Position numbers and translations under genes: made by a program. A DNA stretch of 43,390 nucleotides from Candidatus Aerophobota bacterium (GTDB lineage: Bacteria; Aerophobota; Aerophobia; Aerophobales; Aerophobaceae): the NCBI GenBank assembly GCA_030672545.1, contig DAOVGF010000071.1, forward strand, positions 1-43,390, given 5' to 3'. Numbering within the stretch: position 1 is the stretch's first letter; every line of letters starts with the position of its first letter. Below, one piece after another: positions 16,459 to 25,694 of this stretch. A model generated the notes under the pieces. It was not told the DNA's origin and did not search any database. It saw nothing but the letters and a program-made list of their open reading frames with translations.

Positions 16459-18723
16459 TTAGAAAGCTTCGCCCATACCAAAATAAAACTTAGCTTCTCC
16501 TTCCTTACCGAATCCCCAATCAAAACGAAGAATACCCAAAGGTAATCTCATATTCAATCCACATCCCCAACCAACCGCGTAATCTTCCATAACCGAATCC
16601 CCTCCCCAGACTCTTCCAGTATCCAGAAAAACACTAAACATCATTTCTTCATTCAAGGGTAGGCGAAGCTCCGCTGTTCCCAGTAGAACTCTATCTCCCC
16701 GAAACTCGTTTAGTTCGTATCCTCTTAAGGTATCCTGTCCCCCAATATAGAACTCCTCATAATAAGGCAACCGCTCGCCCAGTAGTCCCCGAAGCCTTAC
16801 GGCTAAGATGGGAGATTTCCAAAAATCACCTTGCCGCCAATAACCTCGCCACTCCGCCCGATATTTAATAAAATCAATATCTCCTCCCAGGAATCCCCCG
16901 CTTTCTTCCACCGATAAAGAAGACAAAGAACCCCGGTAAGAATTAAAAGCTTCATCTCGAACACGTAGATCATTCCTCAGGACTAACTCTACACTCCGTC
17001 CGACCGTCTCTCCTGATTCTACATCTTCAGGAAGAGGTTTATTCTCCAGTTCACTAATATCTACATTTTCATTCTTCAAATTAACAAATACGTCCCAATT
17101 TGGCAGCAAAGATCTACCCACTCCTATCCCGAATCCCAGGACTCCTTTTTGGTAGCCTTCCTCGGTCCAAGAATAGGTAGTATTCCGGCTATAGGCTTTC
17201 AAAGTAACTTTGGTGGGAGTATCTCCCCACCAGCGGTCCAGATAACTTACATCATATTCATTATTATCCTGACCAAATTCCCAATCCACAGCAATTTTCT
17301 TTCCCTGACCCCAGAGATTATCCCTGGCTAATTGAATAAACCCTCCCAGTCCAGTGGCTGAACTGTAGGTAGCACCCAGATAGAGCCGTCCCAAACGCTC
17401 ATCTTCCTTAACTTTCAGGGATAAATCAATCCGGGAAGGTGAAGAAGTTTGGTGAGTTTCAATGTCTATGCTCTTGAAAAAACCCAGATTATAAAGTCGT
17501 CGCCATCCCTCTCGGATCATACGGGTGTTCAGGATATCTCCTTCCTTAAGGGGGAAAGTATGTTTAAAGACCCTTACCTGGGTTTTCTCATTTCCTTCAA
17601 GGTTAATTTTCCCTACTCTTACTTGTTGACCCTCTTCAATCCCGAGAACTATTCTGACTAAAGTCTCTCCTTTTATAAACTGGACATCCGGGATAATTCG
17701 GGCATAAACATAACCTTTTTCTCCGTACTTATTCTGAATTCTCTCTATACTTTTCCTAATCTCTTTCGGATTGAAAACCCCTCCCCGGCCAGGTTGGAAC
17801 TGGTCAATAATTTCAGAGGTAGTGAAAAGGTGTGCTCCCTCTACCTTAATCTCGGAAACAGTTAACTTCTTACCCTCAACGAGGGGAAGGAAAATCCTTA
17901 CCCAATCTTCCTTCTTTTTCTGGAAATAAACATACCGTGGTTCTTCAAAATAGGCAAAATAATAGCCGGCCTGACGATAGATATCAATTAACCGAGTCAT
18001 ATCCTCCTTCAGCACATCAGGATCAAAGAAGCGACGATATTTGGTTTTCATATGAATTCTAAGTTTTGCCTCTGAAAAAGTAGTATTTCCCTCTATCTCT
18101 ACCTCTACCACTTTGGCTCGCTTACCCTTTTTGATAGTAAACAGGGCCCGGCATTCCCCCTTCTGAAAAGGTGAAGAAGAAACCTCGACTTCCATTAAAG
18201 TATATCCCTTTCCTCGATAATACTCTTTAATCTTTTCTCGAGATTCCCTCACCTTATCATAATTCCAAATTTCCCCCTTCTGAAGAGGAATTAACTTTTG
18301 GATATCCTTTCCTTCTCTCTCTCCAACTCCCACTACCTTGATTTCAACTATTAGAGGATTTTCTTCAACCTGATAGATAAGAATAACCCCCTCCTTACTT
18401 TCTTCTTTAAGAGCTTTAACTGAAGAGAATAAACCCATCTTATAGATAGCTTTCAAGTCTTCCCGTACATCCTCCGCTGAGAGTAACTGCTCCAGTTCAC
18501 TTTTAATGACCTCCAGAATCTCTTCTGTTCTCACATTCAAACTTCCCCGGATGATAATTTCTTTAATTATACCCGAGGAGCCGTTCCCAGCCAAAGCAGG
18601 CAGGCTAACAAAAACAAGAAACATACCCAGAACCAAGCCATTTCTTATTCTACTAATAAATTCCCTCTCCTTTCGGCAGAGGGAATTTATTCCTTCTCCC
18701 AAAACATTTTCTGAAATAACCAT
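16459..18723 (-). CDS. bamA: Outer-membrane assembly factor BamA (Omp85)
   Basis: BamA folds and inserts beta-barrel proteins into the outer membrane. The 754-residue protein has a signal peptide (hydrophobic core about 29-45, ending LPALA), about five POTRA domains (roughly 50-410, with repeated patterns such as EGNTTFSEAKLR and LEGNEKTQVRVF), and a 16-strand barrel. The lid-loop motif is seen as RGYELNEFRGDRVL, matching the VRGY/F element, and the protein ends in Phe (GMGEAF), the usual outer-membrane signal. In Proteobacteria bamA lies next to rseP and skp; here those are about 17 kb away and bamA leads rsmD instead. Confidence 0.95.
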   Translation of the reverse strand: MVISENVLGEGINSLCRKEREFISRIRNGLVLGMFLVFVSLPALAGNGSSGIIKEIIIRGSLNVRTEEILEVIKSELEQLLSAEDVREDLKAIYKMGLFSSVKALKEESKEGVILIYQVEENPLIVEIKVVGVGEREGKDIQKLIPLQKGEIWNYDKVRESREKIKEYYRGKGYTLMEVEVSSSPFQKGECRALFTIKKGKRAKVVEVEIEGNTTFSEAKLRIHMKTKYRRFFDPDVLKEDMTRLIDIYRQAGYYFAYFEEPRYVYFQKKKEDWVRIFLPLVEGKKLTVSEIKVEGAHLFTTSEIIDQFQPGRGGVFNPKEIRKSIERIQNKYGEKGYVYARIIPDVQFIKGETLVRIVLGIEEGQQVRVGKINLEGNEKTQVRVFKHTFPLKEGDILNTRMIREGWRRLYNLGFFKSIDIETHQTSSPSRIDLSLKVKEDERLGRLYLGATYSSATGLGGFIQLARDNLWGQGKKIAVDWEFGQDNNEYDVSYLDRWWGDTPTKVTLKAYSRNTTYSWTEEGYQKGVLGFGIGVGRSLLPNWDVFVNLKNENVDISELENKPLPEDVESGETVGRSVELVLRNDLRVRDEAFNSYRGSLSSLSVEESGGFLGGDIDFIKYRAEWRGYWRQGDFWKSPILAVRLRGLLGERLPYYEEFYIGGQDTLRGYELNEFRGDRVLLGTAELRLPLNEEMMFSVFLDTGRVWGGDSVMEDYAVGWGCGLNMRLPLGILRFDWGFGKEGEAKFYFGMGEAF

Positions 18724-18748
18724 ATAACTAACCTATCCTTTGTTCTAA

Positions 18749-18772
18749 GAAAATGGGAGACTAAAGTCTCCC
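18749..18772 (-). terminator. Repeat-derived hairpin with T-run after clpC
   Basis: The palindrome GGGAGACTAAAGTCTCCC (18755-18772) is followed, in the minus-strand direction, by ATTTTCTT. It lies between the clpC stop and the bamA start and could end clpC transcription. It is one of the covarying palindromes, so a repeat seems to have been recruited as a terminator. Confidence 0.5.
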
Positions 18773-18807
18773 CTACTCAGGTGGAGGTGACTTCCCCTCA
18801 AAAGAAA

Positions 18808-21264
18808 TCAACTCTTCTTAGCTACCGCCCCGGCTTCCTTTCTCATCTTGGTAAAAACCATATGTCCCTTCTGGACATTAACTAAAATAGCATCGCCTTC
18901 CTTAAATTTACCCTGCAAAATCTCCTCAGAAAGAGAATTCTCAACCAGTCGTTGGATAGCTCGTCTAAGCGGGCGAGCACCAAAGTCAGGGTCATAACCT
19001 TCCTGAGCAATCAGGGCTTTGGCCTTGTCGCTAATTTTCAGATTAATATCCTTCTCTCGCAGAAGTTCTTTCACCTCATCAAGCATAAGCTCAACAATCT
19101 TTTTTATATCCTCCTTGCTCAAAGGATGAAATACAATCACCTCATCCAGACGATTAAGAAATTCCGGGCGGAAATATCGCTTAAGCTCGGAAAGTACCCG
19201 CGCCTTCATTTCCTCGTAAGGAAGACTTCCACCCCCACCGGTTTGAAATCCAAGATGAGCATCCCGAGAAATTTGTTCGGCGGCCAGGTTAGAAGTCATT
19301 ATCAGAACAGTATTACGAAAATCTACCGTGTGTCCCAGATTATCGGAGAGACGTCCGTCCTCCATAATTTGCAGAAGAATATTAAAAACATCAGGGTGAG
19401 CTTTCTCAATTTCATCAAGAAGAATTACTGAGTAGGGTCTACGTCTCACTTTTTCGGTTAGTTCACCTCCCTGCTCATATCCCACGTAGCCGGGAGGGGC
19501 ACCCGTAAGTCGGGAAACAGTAAATTTCTCCATATACTCAGACATATCCAGTCGGATCATAGCTTCCTCTTCACCAAAGAGGAATTCCGCCAGACGACGA
19601 GCCAGCTCCGTCTTCCCCACTCCGGTAGGACCCAGGAACATAAAAACCCCGACAGGACGTTTAATGTTCTTCACCCCTGCTCGCGCCCGACGAATAGACT
19701 GAGCCAGCACTTTTATGGCTTCATTTTGCCCCACCATTTTTTGATGAATCACCTCTTCCATTCTTAGAAGTCGTTTGGATTCTTTCTCGGTAAGATCTCG
19801 CAAAGGTATATTCGTCCAACTGGAAACAATGTGAGCCACATCCTTTTCAGTAACTATCTTATCTAAACCCTTTTTCCCTTTATGGGCTTCCCACTGAGCT
19901 CTTTCCTGACTAAGTGTTTCCTTTAAACTCTTCTCCTGGTCACGCAGATGAGCTGCTTTTTCAAATTCTTGAGCTCTTACCGCGGCTTCTTTCTCTTTTC
20001 TCAGCCGTTCAAGCTCCCCTTCCACTTCTTTTAATCCCTGGGGACGCATACTGGTCTGAAGCCTTACCCGGGCTGCTGCTTCGTCTACCACGTCGATAGC
20101 CTTATCCGGAAGATAGCGTCCCTGAATGTAGCGATAAGAAAGCCTGGTAGCTGTTATCAATGCCTCATCAGTTATCTTAACTCGGTGAAAAGCTTCGTAT
20201 TTATCCCTTAGCCCCTTCAGAATTTCGATGGTTTCCTTGACCGTAGGTTCATTAACCATTATTGTTTGAAATCTTCTTTCCAGAGCCTCATCTCTTTCTA
20301 TGTATTTACGGTATTCATTAAGGGTAGTGGCTCCGATACACTGCAATTCTCCACGAGCAAGAGCAGGCTTGAGGATACTGGAAGCATCTATGGCTCCTTC
20401 GGCGGCTCCTGCTCCCACCAGAGTATGAACCTCGTCTATGAAGAGGATAATATTTCCCGCTTTTCTAATCTCACTCAGCAACCGCTCCATTCTTTTTTCA
20501 AACTCACCTCGATACTTAGTTCCGGCTACCACTGAACCCAGTTCAATAGTAACCAGTCTCCTGTTTAGCAAGGGTTCAGGAAGAGATCCTTCGGTAATCT
20601 TCTGAGCTAGGCCTTCAGCTATGGCTGTTTTTCCCACACCAGCTTCTCCAATCAAAACAGGATTGTTTTTAGTACGACGGGACAAAATTTGAATAACTCT
20701 CTCAATTTCTTTCTTTCTTCCTATCACCGGGTCAAGTACTCCTTCCCGAGCCAATTGGGTAAGATCACGCCCAAAACGATCCAGAGTGGGAGTATCAGTT
20801 AGCTGACCCGCTTTCTGCATAGCCGGTTTGCTTCCCAAAAGGTTATTAATTTCTTGCCGTACTTTCTCCAAGTCCGCTCCCAGATTAATTAAAACCTGGG
20901 CCGCTACTCCTTCACCCTCGCCAATTAATCCCAAGAGAAGATGTTCCGTACCGATGTAGTTATGTCCCAATGTTCTGGCTTCGGTAACGGCCAGTTCGAG
21001 AACTTTTTTAGCCCGGGGAGTGAAAGGAATTTTCCCTAAGAAAAGCGATCCACCACCTCGGCCTACTGTTTTCTCTACTTCTTGTCGAACCTGTTCCAAA
21101 TCTATATCAAGGTTTTGGAGAGCTATCGCCGCTACTCCTTCACCCTCGCCAATTAATCCCAAGAGAAGATGTTCCGTACCTAAATAGTCATGATCTAATC
21201 TTTTGGCTTCCTCCCTGGCTAAAAGGACTACTCGTCGCGCCCTTTCGGTAAATCTATTAAACAT
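18808..21264 (-). CDS. clpC: ATP-dependent Clp protease ATP-binding subunit ClpC
   Basis: ClpC is a Hsp100 unfoldase that feeds ClpP and disaggregates proteins. The 818-residue protein has two N-terminal Clp repeats (each with DYLGTEHLLLGLIGEGEG or its HNYIGTEHLL form), AAA module 1 (GEAGVGKTA), a UVR-containing middle domain (AQEFEKAAHLRDQEK) that marks ClpC rather than ClpA or ClpB, and AAA module 2 (GPTGVGKTELARRL). The C-terminal domain with DFGARPLRRAI is present. The nucleotide stretch encoding LLLGLIGEGEGVAA is nearly identical in both Clp repeats (about 20920-20940 and 21145-21165). No ctsR, mcsA or mcsB is adjacent, so CtsR-type control is not visible. Confidence 0.96.
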   Translation of the reverse strand: MFNRFTERARRVVLLAREEAKRLDHDYLGTEHLLLGLIGEGEGVAAIALQNLDIDLEQVRQEVEKTVGRGGGSLFLGKIPFTPRAKKVLELAVTEARTLGHNYIGTEHLLLGLIGEGEGVAAQVLINLGADLEKVRQEINNLLGSKPAMQKAGQLTDTPTLDRFGRDLTQLAREGVLDPVIGRKKEIERVIQILSRRTKNNPVLIGEAGVGKTAIAEGLAQKITEGSLPEPLLNRRLVTIELGSVVAGTKYRGEFEKRMERLLSEIRKAGNIILFIDEVHTLVGAGAAEGAIDASSILKPALARGELQCIGATTLNEYRKYIERDEALERRFQTIMVNEPTVKETIEILKGLRDKYEAFHRVKITDEALITATRLSYRYIQGRYLPDKAIDVVDEAAARVRLQTSMRPQGLKEVEGELERLRKEKEAAVRAQEFEKAAHLRDQEKSLKETLSQERAQWEAHKGKKGLDKIVTEKDVAHIVSSWTNIPLRDLTEKESKRLLRMEEVIHQKMVGQNEAIKVLAQSIRRARAGVKNIKRPVGVFMFLGPTGVGKTELARRLAEFLFGEEEAMIRLDMSEYMEKFTVSRLTGAPPGYVGYEQGGELTEKVRRRPYSVILLDEIEKAHPDVFNILLQIMEDGRLSDNLGHTVDFRNTVLIMTSNLAAEQISRDAHLGFQTGGGGSLPYEEMKARVLSELKRYFRPEFLNRLDEVIVFHPLSKEDIKKIVELMLDEVKELLREKDINLKISDKAKALIAQEGYDPDFGARPLRRAIQRLVENSLSEEILQGKFKEGDAILVNVQKGHMVFTKMRKEAGAVAKKS

Positions 21265-21346
21265 AGGTTGTTCCTCCTCACTTTACTTAAAAAAACTGCA
21301 TCTTGAAAGTTAACGTCTTGGAGAAGTATACCCGTTAGCTAAACAT

Positions 21347-21375
21347 ACTTTAGAAAAAAATGACTCTCTCGTCAA
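21347..21375 (-). promoter_or_regulatory. clpC promoter
   Basis: On the minus strand TTGACG (21370-21375) and TAAAGT (21347-21352) are 17 bases apart, giving a leader of about 75 bases. GAGGAGG lies before the clpC ATG. No CtsR or HrcA-type inverted repeat is obvious. Confidence 0.5.
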
Positions 21376-21390
21376 GGGAAAGATTGTTGG

Positions 21391-22674
21391 TCAGGTCAAC
21401 GAATCGGGGATCTGGTTCATAGAAATCATCTCCTCTCGCTGAGGTCCTACTGAGAAGAGACAGATAGAAATCTCCCCAATTTCCTCAATTCTTTGGAGAT
21501 ATTTCCGGGCTGCTCGGGGAAGATCAGAAAATATCCTCAAACTGGAGGTATCCGTCCTCCAGCCTTCCATTTCTTCATAAATAGGCTGACACTCAGTTAA
21601 AATACCGAGATCGGCGGGAAAGTCATAAATAATTTTATTTTTATATCGATAAGCCACACAAATCCTAATTTTCTCAAGTTTATCAAGCACATCCAGTTTG
21701 GTAATAATCAATTCATTCAAACCATTTATCCGAACAGCGTACTTAAGTATGACTCCATCAAACCAACCACATCTGCGGGGTCTACCAGTAGTGGCCCCAT
21801 ATTCTTTTCCTCTCTCTCGGAGAATATTTCCGGTTTCGCCAAAACTTTCGGTAGGAAAGGGACCTGCCCCTACTCGCGTAGTATAAGCCTTAGCTACACC
21901 CAGAACCCGGTCAATTTTCCCTGGGCCAATCCCGGTCCCGATACATACACCTCCAGCTCCTGAGCTAGATGAGGTAACATAAGGATAAGTACCGTGATCA
22001 ACATCCAAAAGAGTCCCCTGAGCACCTTCAAAAAGAATATTCTCTCCTCTTTTGGCAAGCTCATAAATCAAAAGAGAGGTATCGGTAATGTAAGGCTTCA
22101 ATTTCGAACCGTATTCCAGATACTGACTTAAAACGGAGGAAATGGAATAATTGACTTCACAGAATTTTGTCCAAAATGTTAGGTTAAATTTTAGTTTTTC
22201 TTCTAAGATATTTTTTTCCAAGAGATCAGCAATTCTTATGCCTCTCCGGCCCATTTTATCTACATAGGCCGGTCCGATTCCTTTTTTTGTTGTTCCAATC
22301 CTCGACTTCCCTCTTAGAGATTCCTCAATCTCCTCAGCTTTCTTATGATAGGGCATTACCACATGGGCATGGTTGGATAGAAAAAAATTGGTCAAAGAGA
22401 TTCCCCTGTTCTTTAGACTAACCAGCTCCCCTAAAAGAGATTCGGGGTCAACTACCACACCATTTCCCACTATACACTTCTTATCAGGATAAAGAATCCC
22501 TGAAGGAACAAGATGAAAGACAAATTTTTCTCCCTCAACTATTACCGTATGACCAGCGTTATCGCCTCCCTGGTACCTAACGACGGCACTCGCTTGTCTG
22601 GCTAAGAGATCGATAACATGACCTTTACCCTCGTCACCCCATTGGGTTCCTACAATTACGGTATTGCTCACCAA
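21391..22674 (-). CDS. purA: Adenylosuccinate synthetase
   Basis: PurA makes adenylosuccinate from IMP and aspartate with GTP, the first step to AMP. The 427-residue protein is full length. The N-terminal GTQWGDEGKGHVIDLL carries the catalytic Asp; the second Lys of the usual GDEGKGK is His here. YQGGDNAGHTV (catalytic His), GIGPAYVDKMGRRGIRI and TTGRPRRCGWFD are all conserved. It follows dnaB by 52 bases on the same strand, a common bacterial pairing, and precedes the clpC promoter. Confidence 0.96.
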   Translation of the reverse strand: MVSNTVIVGTQWGDEGKGHVIDLLARQASAVVRYQGGDNAGHTVIVEGEKFVFHLVPSGILYPDKKCIVGNGVVVDPESLLGELVSLKNRGISLTNFFLSNHAHVVMPYHKKAEEIEESLRGKSRIGTTKKGIGPAYVDKMGRRGIRIADLLEKNILEEKLKFNLTFWTKFCEVNYSISSVLSQYLEYGSKLKPYITDTSLLIYELAKRGENILFEGAQGTLLDVDHGTYPYVTSSSSGAGGVCIGTGIGPGKIDRVLGVAKAYTTRVGAGPFPTESFGETGNILRERGKEYGATTGRPRRCGWFDGVILKYAVRINGLNELIITKLDVLDKLEKIRICVAYRYKNKIIYDFPADLGILTECQPIYEEMEGWRTDTSSLRIFSDLPRAARKYLQRIEEIGEISICLFSVGPQREEMISMNQIPDSLT

Positions 22675-22726
22675 TTACTCCTTTGTCTGGTTTTCCCTCT
22701 TTTTACTTACTTCCGGAGGGAAAAAT

Positions 22727-24076
22727 TTACAAACTATTCTCTGGGTAAGGATCTTCAAAGCGCGTATACTCACTCAAAAAAGTTAGTTTAAATCGTCCCA
22801 CCGGACCTCGGCGCTGCTTATTAATAATGACTTCGGCCATTCCCTCATCTTCCTTTTTTCTTGAATAATAGTGTTCTCGATAAATAGAAAGCACTAAATC
22901 AGCATCCTGTTCAATAGCCCCCGATTCCCGCAAATCTGAAAGACGAGGGCGTTTATCATCACGCTGTTCTACCGCTCGGCTTAACTGAGAAATGGCTATC
23001 ACAGGTGTCTCTAATTCTTTGGCCAGAGCTTTAAGAGAGCGGGATATCTCTGAAATCTGTTGCTGACGACTATCTATTCTCCTATGACCGGTCATAAGCT
23101 GAAGGTAATCCACTATCACCATTTTGATGTCATGTTCAGTCTTAAGACGACGGGCCCTGGCCCGCAGTTCCATGGCGCCAATACTGGGAGAATCATCAAT
23201 ATAAATGGGAGCTTCGGCCAGGACACCGGCTGCTCCAGTAAGTTTTGACCAGTCATCCTCGGAAAGAAAGCCGGTCCGTAGTTTTTGAGAGTCCACCCGC
23301 GCCTCTGAGCAAAGTAGACGTTCCACCAGTTGTTCCTTGGCACTCTCCAGGGAAAAAACAAGTGAAGAAATTCGGTAATTTATGGCCGCGTGCTCAGCAA
23401 TATTCAGAGCAAAAGCAGTTTTTCCCATAGAGGGACGACCGGCAATAACTATTAAATCAGAAGGTTGAAATCCCGAGGTAAGCTGGTTCAGTTGCGTAAA
23501 ACCAGTAGGTATCCCGGTAACATGTTCTTTTCTTTCATAAAGAGCCTCAATGTGTTCAAAGGTTTGGGTTAAAATATCTTTAATGTGGAAACAAGAAGGC
23601 CTGGCACCTCCTTGAGTAATTTTAAAGATTCGGCTCTGAGCCTTGTCCAAAATAGTACTCAGGTCCTCGGAGGCCTCATAAGAAAGAGTACTAATTTCAT
23701 CCGTTGCCTGGATTAAATCACGTAATAGTTGTTTTTCTCTAACAATCTGGGCATAATAGGCAACATTAGAAGTAGTGGTAACCGAAGCAATTAGGTCGGC
23801 TAAATAGGCCGATCCCCCAACTTTCTCTAACTTACCCATCTTGTGGAATTCTTCTCTTAGAGTGACCAAATCCACCGGCTGGCTGTTTTCGCACAGACTA
23901 CGAATACCTTCGTAAATCGTTCGGTGGACATCAGAATAAAAAGATTGAGGATAAGGGAGAATCTCGATGACTTTGGGAATAGCCTCTTTTTCCAGAAGCA
24001 TCGCCCCTAAAACTGAACGTTCAGCCTCTAAATTTTGAGGGGGTATCCTCTCTGTTAAAGAAATCTTTTCGGACAT
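22727..24076 (-). CDS. dnaB: Replicative DNA helicase DnaB
   Basis: DnaB is the hexameric helicase that unwinds DNA at the replication fork. The 449-residue protein has the N-terminal dimerisation domain (residues about 10-110, starting PPQNLEAERSVLGAML) and the RecA-like motor with Walker A GRPSMGKTAFALN, Walker B MVIVDYLQLM and the DLRESGAIEQDAD motif. No intein interrupts the usual insertion sites. It lies between serA (27 bases upstream) and purA. Confidence 0.96.
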   Translation of the reverse strand: MSEKISLTERIPPQNLEAERSVLGAMLLEKEAIPKVIEILPYPQSFYSDVHRTIYEGIRSLCENSQPVDLVTLREEFHKMGKLEKVGGSAYLADLIASVTTTSNVAYYAQIVREKQLLRDLIQATDEISTLSYEASEDLSTILDKAQSRIFKITQGGARPSCFHIKDILTQTFEHIEALYERKEHVTGIPTGFTQLNQLTSGFQPSDLIVIAGRPSMGKTAFALNIAEHAAINYRISSLVFSLESAKEQLVERLLCSEARVDSQKLRTGFLSEDDWSKLTGAAGVLAEAPIYIDDSPSIGAMELRARARRLKTEHDIKMVIVDYLQLMTGHRRIDSRQQQISEISRSLKALAKELETPVIAISQLSRAVEQRDDKRPRLSDLRESGAIEQDADLVLSIYREHYYSRKKEDEGMAEVIINKQRRGPVGRFKLTFLSEYTRFEDPYPENSL

Positions 24077-24103
24077 TTTAGATACTACCTAAGGATCCTT
24101 ACC

Positions 24104-25690
24104 TTAAAGCAACACAAGCTTGGCTTCCAGAACTTCCTCTGTCTCTCTGAGAATCTCCAGACCCTCCGGAGGAAGAGTACTATCCAGGCTGTAAACCGAC
24201 ATGTTGATGTCTCTGGAGATATTTCTCCCCATACGGAGCCCACCGATGTTAACTCCGTATTTTCCCAATACAGTAGCAATTTTTCCCACCACTCCCGGCT
24301 TATCCAAGTGAGAACAGATTAAAAGAGTTCCCTGAGGAACGAATTCCAAAGAAAAACTATCTATGGCTGTTATATAAGGGGTATCCTTTTCCAGGATGGT
24401 TCCCTCAATTTTCTTTTCCCCTTTTTCGGAAATCAGTTTAGCCGCAATAAGACTGGCAAATCCCTCACTTTCCCCATCCATTTTAGTTTGTAACACCTCC
24501 AGACCTCTTTCTCTGGCTATTAAGGAAGCATTCACATAATTGACTACCTCTTTAAGAAAAAAGCCCAAAAGAGCTTTAAGGAAAGCGGTGGTGAAAATAG
24601 AAAGATCATATTCGGTTATCTCACCTTTATAAATTAGCTCTACTCGACCAGGATGAGATTCCATCAACTGAGCACTGAGAATGCCCATTTTCTCAGCTAA
24701 GGAAAGATAACCCCCCATTTTTTTCTCCATTTGAAAAGGAAAAACGGGAAAATTAACGGCGTTAACTACTTTGTTTCTTTTGAGAACATCCACGATTTGA
24801 TGGGCAATTTCCTCGGCCACTCTTGTTTGTGCCTCAGCCGTAGAAGCTCCCAGATGAGGAGTAACAATTACTGAATCCAATTGCAAAAGAGGACTGTTGA
24901 AAGGTTTACCCTTCTCAAAAACATCAAGAGCAGCTCCTTTAACCTTTCCTTCCTTAATAGCCTGATACAGAGCGGACTCGTCTATAATTCCTCCTCGAGC
25001 ACAGTTAATTATAAAGACACCCTTTTTCATCCGAGCAATGGCTCGGGCATCAATTAAACTTCTGGTCTGAGAACTCAAGGGTGTATGAATGGTCAGGTAG
25101 TCTACCCGCGGCAGGAGCTCCTTCAAAGTGTAAAGGGTTACCCCAAGTTCATCGACTTTTGCCGGTGAGATAAAGGGATCGTAAGCCAGCACCTTCATCA
25201 TGAAAGATTGAGCTCGTTTGGCAACTTCGGTACCGATGCGACCAAGTCCGATAATCCCCAGTGTCTTCTTGTATACTTCCGTGCCCATATATTTCTTACG
25301 ATTCCACTCTCCTTTTCTTAAGGCTTCATTAGCCTGGGGAATATTGCGAGAAACAGCTAATAACAAAGAAACAGTATGTTCAGCAGCGGAGATAGTATTC
25401 CCCCCGGGAGTATTCATCACGATTACACCTTTACGAGTAGCTGTTTCCACATCAATATTATCCAGACCTGTCCCAGCTCTTCCAATTACCTTCAAATCAG
25501 GGGCCGCCTCGATTATCTCCCTGGTAACTTTGACCCCGCTTCTAACGATCAAAGCACTAAATCCACTCATGCGTTGTTTTAATTCCTCCTCAGATAATCC
25601 AACAGCCTGTTCAACTTCATATCCTTCTTTCTCCAATATCTCTATTCCTTCTTGAGCCAGTGGATCAGCCACTAATATTTTCATCTTCAT
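24104..25690 (-). CDS. serA: D-3-phosphoglycerate dehydrogenase, long ACT-containing form
   Basis: SerA oxidises 3-phosphoglycerate to phosphohydroxypyruvate with NAD, the entry to serine synthesis. The 528-residue protein is the long type: catalytic and NAD domains (GLGRIGTEVAKRA, then NCARGGIIDESAL with the catalytic Arg region and TPHLGASTAEAQ with the catalytic His), an allosteric substrate-binding domain, and a C-terminal ACT domain (SHLDKPGVVGKIATVLGKYG) for serine feedback. AAGGA lies 8 bases before the ATG. It starts 4 bases after the aminotransferase gene, so the pair is one functional unit. Confidence 0.95.
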   Translation of the reverse strand: MKMKILVADPLAQEGIEILEKEGYEVEQAVGLSEEELKQRMSGFSALIVRSGVKVTREIIEAAPDLKVIGRAGTGLDNIDVETATRKGVIVMNTPGGNTISAAEHTVSLLLAVSRNIPQANEALRKGEWNRKKYMGTEVYKKTLGIIGLGRIGTEVAKRAQSFMMKVLAYDPFISPAKVDELGVTLYTLKELLPRVDYLTIHTPLSSQTRSLIDARAIARMKKGVFIINCARGGIIDESALYQAIKEGKVKGAALDVFEKGKPFNSPLLQLDSVIVTPHLGASTAEAQTRVAEEIAHQIVDVLKRNKVVNAVNFPVFPFQMEKKMGGYLSLAEKMGILSAQLMESHPGRVELIYKGEITEYDLSIFTTAFLKALLGFFLKEVVNYVNASLIARERGLEVLQTKMDGESEGFASLIAAKLISEKGEKKIEGTILEKDTPYITAIDSFSLEFVPQGTLLICSHLDKPGVVGKIATVLGKYGVNIGGLRMGRNISRDINMSVYSLDSTLPPEGLEILRETEEVLEAKLVLL

Positions 25691-25694
25691 TTTT

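Noticed and set aside
18952..19431. 159-codon plus-strand frame opposite clpC
   Set aside because: It lies wholly antisense to a conserved ClpC region, has no ribosome site, and its composition is what a mirrored coding frame gives.
19914..21165. Near-identical nucleotide stretches inside clpC (about 20920 and 21145)
   Set aside because: They encode the two homologous Clp N-terminal repeats, an ordinary feature of the family, not a mobile or recombination element.
23116..23361. 81-codon minus-strand frame within dnaB
   Set aside because: It is a second frame inside the conserved DnaB motor domain and encodes no recognisable domain.
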